A stretch of DNA of 64,000 bases from Mucor racemosus (lineage: Eukaryota > Mucoromycota > Mucoromycetes > Mucorales > Mucoraceae), in the NCBI GenBank assembly GCA_027405735.1, contig JAPEHQ010000007.1, positions 1,017,001 to 1,081,000 on the forward strand, in the 5' to 3' direction. Positions 58,816-64,000 of the stretch are shown here, in pieces. Position 1 is the stretch's first letter, and each line of letters begins with the position of its first letter. Position numbers and translations under genes: made by a program. A model generated the notes under the pieces. The model was not told where the DNA came from and made no database searches. It saw only the letters and a list, made by a program, of their open reading frames with translations.

Positions 58816-60205
58816 ATGACCTCTCTCTTACCTATTCAATATGTTACACCTCATTCTATTACTTCCACTTCCGCTTCATCAGTTGGTAAATTAACAGCTA
58901 CATCAAACACCGAAAAGTATCAGCATGATCATCATCAATTTCAGCAAAGATGGTATAATAGAATGACAACAAATACATTGACAACATCAGCAGAAGGAGG
59001 TGCATTGCCTCCAGTAACGATGGTAAAGCCGAGATCAACTCCTAACAATAGTAACAACCGACTGGCATATGTAGATGCCCTTGTAGGTAAATTGTCTTTT
59101 ATCAATGATTTATTAAATTTAAAATCTAAACACATGTGGATTAGATGTAAATGCTCTTGTTATTGAATTGATTTGGCAATTAAATCCTACTAATAAATCA
59201 GCTAATAAGAATAATGTTGTTGTGCCTTTAAGAACATTTATCCAAGAAGTATTGAAAAGATCAAGAACAACTTATTCAACATTACAAACTGCATTATTTT
59301 ATTTATTTCGTTCAAGACCTGAAATCAATAATTATTTAACAAGAATGCAACAACAACAACAAAATAACAATAATAATTGGGAATATGCTTATATTAATTG
59401 TGGTAGACGCATGTTTCTTGCTAGTTTGGTCGTTGCATCTAAATTTGTTCAAGACAAAACTTATCGTAATTCTGCTTGGGCAAAAATTGCTGGATTACCT
59501 GTTTCTGAAGTCAATGCAGCCGAAAGAATATTCTTGAACATGATTGATTATCGTCTTTATATTTCTCAACCAAAATTTGAGCAATGGCATCATTTATTGC
59601 ACATGTATGTTGAAGCAAAGACATTAAACCAGCCAACAAATTTGCAAGATTTATCCAATTTACCATTTGCTGCAACCAATATTGATTATAATGATTATAA
59701 TGTTGATAATCAAATTCTTCCATCTCCTCGTACAACTCCTCCTCGTTCACAACAAAATTATGGTTGGACACTTGCTCTTTCACCTACTTCATTTTTGCCT
59801 CCTCCTCCTTCTTCCTCTTCTTCTTCTTCTCTTCTTACTGCTGTTAGTACTTGCGAATGTCAACCAAAAAGGCTTTCGAAAAAGAGAAAAGCAAGCACTG
59901 CTTCTTCTACATCTTGTTCTTATCCACCTGTATTATCAATGTCGCTTCCTAGTTCAATCAATTCGTCTCCTATGCAAACACCTACACAAATATCACCTGT
60001 ACGGATGAATAACGGTACTTCAGTATTCAACTGGAGCTCACCAACTAGCTTCGATCACAATATTCTTCATCAACGTTCAATTATGAATAATGGTGGCAAT
60101 AATACAAACAGCAACAAAAAGAGAAAGTTTGCTATTATAGAGAATCACCCTCGTTCTTATAATATTAGCAATGTTAGACAACAATCAAATAGATTTCATT
60201 CATAA
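58816..60205 (+). CDS. Pho85-type (Pcl) cyclin
   Basis: Two exons, 58816-59086 and 59145-60205 (58-base intron), give 443 residues. The cyclin box spans about 91-240: DVNALVIELIWQL, FIQEVLKRSRTTYSTLQTALFYLFR, then CGRRMFLASLVVASKFVQDKTYRN, WAKIAGLPVSEVNAAERIFL and MIDYRLYIS. This is the signature of yeast Pcl-class cyclins (Pcl1/2/5/9, Clg1) that activate the Pho85 kinase. It has a short poly-Gln/Asn insertion within the box (LTRMQQQQQNNNNN), rich in CAA codons. The C-terminal half is Ser/Pro/Asn-rich, disordered and basic, as in Pcl proteins turned over rapidly. Which Pcl subfamily it belongs to, and so whether it acts in phosphate, amino-acid or polarity control, is not resolved. Confidence 0.85.
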
Positions 60206-60472
60206 ATCCATCATATTTCTTTGCAGCAGAATTATCACACTCCTTATTATTTCTTTCGTTTCTACTATTACTATCACAATAACAACAACTACAACAACTA
60301 CTACTACTACAACAACAACAACAACAACAACAGCAACAACTCCTATGTATAACCAAAATAACCAAAAAACCAATTCAATCATTATTATTATATCTACATA
60401 TCTATCACATTAACATATACTCTTATCATTATTTTATATTCACTTAGTACATATACATATCTTATGCACATC

Positions 60473-60515
<43 letters not shown>

Positions 60516-60867
60516 TATTATTTTCTTTTTTTTTATATACTATTTTCAGACAAATACACATATTATATCCATTTTTCTAGCTTGTTTTTTTTCTTTATTA
60601 TTATGCCTATTTTACTACTACTTCTTATACTACTTTCAAATAGAGAAACAATTTTTTTTTTCTACTTAAACCAATAAGAGCTGTTTCCGTGATGAACATT
60701 TCTCTACATTTTCAATATAAAAAAATTATTTTCTGCAATTCTTTTGCTACTCTTTCCTTCTCTTCCTGTTTTTCTTGCTTTTCCTAATTTTCTCTACTTG
60801 TTTATATGCTATAAGAAGAAAATAGAGTATCAAACATCATTGATATCTATTAAATATATTACAAAAC
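60206..60867. other. Spacer with triplet microsatellites and T tracts
   Basis: The first 130 bases hold an imperfect (ACA/ACT)n-type triplet repeat (about 60275-60340), followed by long T homopolymers (60472-60513). No coding region supported; the small ORFs over the triplets are low complexity. Confidence 0.5.
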
Positions 60868-63800
60868 ATGGCAAAAATCGACTCAAAACATATGCGTCCA
60901 CCATCTTGTAGACGTATCGTTTGGGTCGCATATGCTCAAATATGTACATTATTAATACCAGATGCACTTTTAATATATCTATCAAATGGACGTCTCACAA
61001 CAAAAGGTTGGGGTTTTGTTTATTTTACTCAAAATTAGCTAATCAAAAAGGGTTTTTCTTCAATAGTGAGACGAAAGGCTTGGAGAGAAAAGATTGCTTT
61101 ACTTTTGACAATCAGCTTGATCGCAGCAGCATTTTGTTTTTGGTTAGAATATGTTACAGTATTGTTTTGTGATATCCCACCTACATATGATTATACCCAA
61201 GTTTACAGTAATACATCTGAATCTTCAGCAATTAATGGAGATGTTGTAGATTGGCACGATTTAGGAAACACATCAGAAATGACTGAGCAAGTCAATAGAT
61301 ATCCACACTATGATTTGTCTCCAATGTTTCCGAACTTTATGGCGTTATTACGGCCCATTGATCAAACTTATTACAACAATAAAGTTGTAGATGACTGTAT
61401 AAACGGGTTTAATCGATCAACTGAAGCGGATAATTGGCTATCTCATAAATTGGCAAATGATCCCGGCTATGTATTCAAAAATAATAGACTCCAATCTTGC
61501 CCATTACCCTATCAACGGAATGAAACAGGCACACCATGCTTTTATTCAATGATTTCGCAAGAAGAATACAAGAAATATCCAAAGAAAGGGTGTAAGTAAA
61601 GTCGTTTTTTCCAACAATGAAAAAAACTAAAAACTTTTTTATATTATATAGCCCTCAAATTCAATGTAGAAGATATTTATACGAATTTTTCATCATTACC
61701 TTATTCTCAAGTGCCAGGTCATGCATTTGTGATATTGGATAATAGAGTATTGGATGTAACAGATTACTTGGTATCAGTTACAAATATTGTAAAAGTTGCC
61801 AATGGAGCACATTCTCGCGCATTCGCTCTCGACCGCATGTTTTTACCTCTTGATCTCACTATTTTATTATTTATTCATATGGGAGAAGATATCAGCACAG
61901 TTTTTGATTCCGAAGTAGCTAATGCAGACCAGTACAAGGAATGTTTATTTACACTATTTTATCACGGCGTCATTGAAGGAACTGAAGATGAAGGTTGTTC
62001 ACATATCAATTTAGCATTATGGATTACAATGGGTTGTTTTTTGCTCTATTTTCTTTTGAAAATGAATTTAGCAAATTTATCTCGACTCAAATTTATGCAA
62101 CATTTTTTATATAAATCTGTGCCAACGTCAATATCAACATCAACATCAACAAATAACACGAAAAATATGGCAGTGCTTTGTCAAACATTTTCCACACTGG
62201 ATAATATCAGATATTTACCTCCCTACACGTTATTATTTATCCCATGTTACGCAGAAACTTCTGAAGCACTTCGACAGACATTCGATTCCTTGGCTCGTAC
62301 AAGTTATCCCGATACCCGCAAATTGCTCTTCTTTGTATGTGATGGATTGGTCAAAAGCAGTTCGGGTTCTAAAGAAACTTATTTATGTATATTGGATGCA
62401 TTGGGTTATAGTTCCACCGAAGATCGTGAATCTCGAGCTTATATTTCGTTGGGTCAAGGCTCAAGAAGAGTGAATTATGCAAAGGTTTATGCTGGTTTTT
62501 ATGAATCAGGGCGTAATCGGGTGCCGTTTTTAATGATTGTCAAAGTGGGTGCACCAAACGAGGCGCTTTCAACTACAAGAGCTCCGGGAAATCGTGGTAA
62601 AAGAGATTCTATGGTCATTGTTTTGAGTTTTCTGGAACGTTGCATGAATCTCGCTCATAATCGAATCACTCCTCTGGAATTTGAGCTTTTCAACCTTTGT
62701 TATAATATGCTAGGTATTGATCCAAGAGAATTCAAGTACATGTTGGTAACAGATGCAGATACGCAAGTTCAAGATGATGTTGTATTTAAAATGGTATCAA
62801 GACTGGAAGCTGATCCGAAAATATTAGCAATCAATGGACACATTAGACCGGCTAATCCGGAAGAAAACATTGTTACCATGCTTCAAATATTTCCTTTGTA
62901 CATGACATTTTATTCTGGATTGGCTTATGAAGCTTGTTTAGGTCGTGTTACTACAATTAATGGCGGATTTGTTATGTATCGCATCTGGACAGAGTCACCT
63001 TGCAATTACCCATTGTATCATCAAGTGGGTGATACAAGCCTTATTAGTAGTACAAGTTCTAGTCCATTTAACGCCAATGCCAAAGAAAGTATCAAGTTGA
63101 AAAGAGTACATGGTATAACTGCTGCTGCACCTACAATAGCTACTCCAAATCACATTTTATCCAGCAAATGGCCTAAAGTAAGTGATGAAATTGTTGTACC
63201 AACAGATTCTATCATTACAAAAACCACAAATAACGCTGATTTTGTCGGCGGCGATGATGATGATGATGATAATAGTAGTAGTGATGATAATGTGACAACC
63301 ACGACAACGAATACAACAATTACTACTACTTTTCGTAAAAAAGCGAGTTATAGAAGACGTTTATCCAAAAAGAAAAAGAAGGTACCATCACAACCTACAC
63401 TTTCTCTTTTGCCAAATGCTAATATTCAACCATGTTGCATTCAACCTACTGTGCTACGAGGCTTTGCAGCACCAAGACCCGATACAATGCACATGGAAAA
63501 TATCTTGTTACTTGGCGAAGAACAATATTTTGGTATTGTTTTGTTGAGATCTAATCCTCAATATCGTTTCGCATTTGAACCTGAAGCCATTGCTTATGCT
63601 ACTTTACCCACCAATTTTTTTGCGCTTCAAGCGCTTCAAATTCGAAATATGCGTTCTACCTTCCATACTCAAATCGAATTTCAGCATGTTGCCAAGCATT
63701 TGGGATTCATGTACTGGATTATTTCATTTACAAAATTAGTGGATTTGATATTTTCAACCCCCATCATTGTCTATCTTTACACGATTTTCATTCGATATTT

Positions 63801-64000
63801 TATATACAAAGACTTGGTATACGCTACTATTGTTGGCTCTTTTGCATGTCTTATTGTGCTTTATATTTTTTATTTCGTCATTAGACGTCAATTTAAATAT
63901 GTTTTATGGTTTTGTATCTATGGTTTATTTTCGGTGCCTATTTTCGGTGTTTATTTTCCCATTTTGGCCATCTGGTATTCTGATTATGCGTATCGTTGGT
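60868..64000 (+). CDS. Divergent chitin synthase, class IV/V-like (partial, continues past the window)
   Basis: Three exons seen, 60868-61006, 61067-61591 and 61652 to at least 64000, giving about 1004 residues before the window ends. Hydrophobic spans lie near residues 20-40 and 55-75, then a cytochrome-b5-like segment (GHAFVILDNRVLDVTDYL, about 245). The Chitin_synth_2 catalytic region starts near residue 430 (IPCYAET) with PGNRGKRDSMVIVLSFLER and VTDADTQVQDD (DAD near 588), and C-terminal membrane spans follow from about residue 905. This class makes chitin at the plasma membrane. Key motifs are altered: EDRYL reads EEQYF (near 843) and the invariant QRRRW reads QIRNM (near 884). It may be inactive, regulatory or of altered specificity. 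The intron 1 donor (GTTGGG) is weak but gives the expected join. Confidence 0.82.

Noticed and set aside
60171..60413. Poly-Thr and poly-Cys ORFs over the triplet microsatellite
   Set aside because: Microsatellite artefacts in the 3' flank of the cyclin gene.

Overview
The window is eukaryotic nuclear DNA that is clearly AT-rich, with many short GT-AG introns of about 50-60 bases and long AT-rich spacers. Intron size, pyrimidine-rich leaders, polyglutamine tracts and the gene families present (chitin synthase with a cytochrome b5-like segment, Pho85-type cyclin, NuA4 Eaf1, PX-AGC kinase) point to a filamentous fungus, most likely an early-diverging mucoralean. Three genes, INTS5-like, FUS/EWS/TAF15-like and dysbindin-like, belong to families usually associated with animals and missing from common yeast models, which fits a basal fungus better than a Dikarya member. 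Species is not determined. No tRNA, rRNA or CRISPR was recognised. All exon joins were made by eye from splice signals and frame, so single boundaries may be a few bases off.

Layout. 0.5-11 kb: a secreted-type nucleoside deaminase, two Fe(II)/2-oxoglutarate oxygenases (IPNS-like and TauD-like) separated by a 1.7-kb dispersed repeat, a small orphan gene, and an 8-exon short-chain dehydrogenase. 11-17.6 kb: a gene desert with decayed coding fragments and a diverged repeat copy. 17.6-28.1 kb: a gene-dense block with NuA4 scaffold EAF1 (+), dysbindin (-), a ten-repeat Myb protein with a mitochondrial-like leader (+) and a PFK2-type 6-phosphofructo-2-kinase (-). 28-36 kb: repeat copy B, a spacer and a secreted subtilase. 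36-41 kb: a 5'-truncated LINE inserted in a low-copy repeat that carries a WD40 gene fragment; the uninterrupted copy of that repeat lies at 46-47 kb and serves as the empty site. 42.9-45.5 kb: a PX-AGC protein kinase. 46-52.4 kb: repeat debris, a broken gag-like gene, and repeat copy C split by a 1.1-kb solo-LTR-like insertion with a 5-bp target duplication. 52.6-64 kb: Integrator subunit 5 (-) diverging from a FET-family RNA-binding gene (+), a Pcl-type cyclin and a chitin synthase running off the end.

How it fits together. The host genes are mostly housekeeping, for chromatin acetylation, RNA polymerase II transcript processing, glycolytic signalling, vesicle biogenesis, growth signalling and wall synthesis, and do not form one pathway. 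The closest functional pairing is the head-to-head INTS5/FET pair, both tied to polymerase II transcripts, with starts about 190 bp apart. The accessory layer is nested transposon and repeat insertion. Two insertions can be dated relative to their hosts because an empty copy of the target is in the same window. I found no multi-gene system that looks entirely new. The most unusual items are the animal-type genes in a fungal setting, a chitin synthase lacking its canonical catalytic motifs, the ten-repeat Myb protein, and the uncharacterised 1.4-1.7-kb repeat family.
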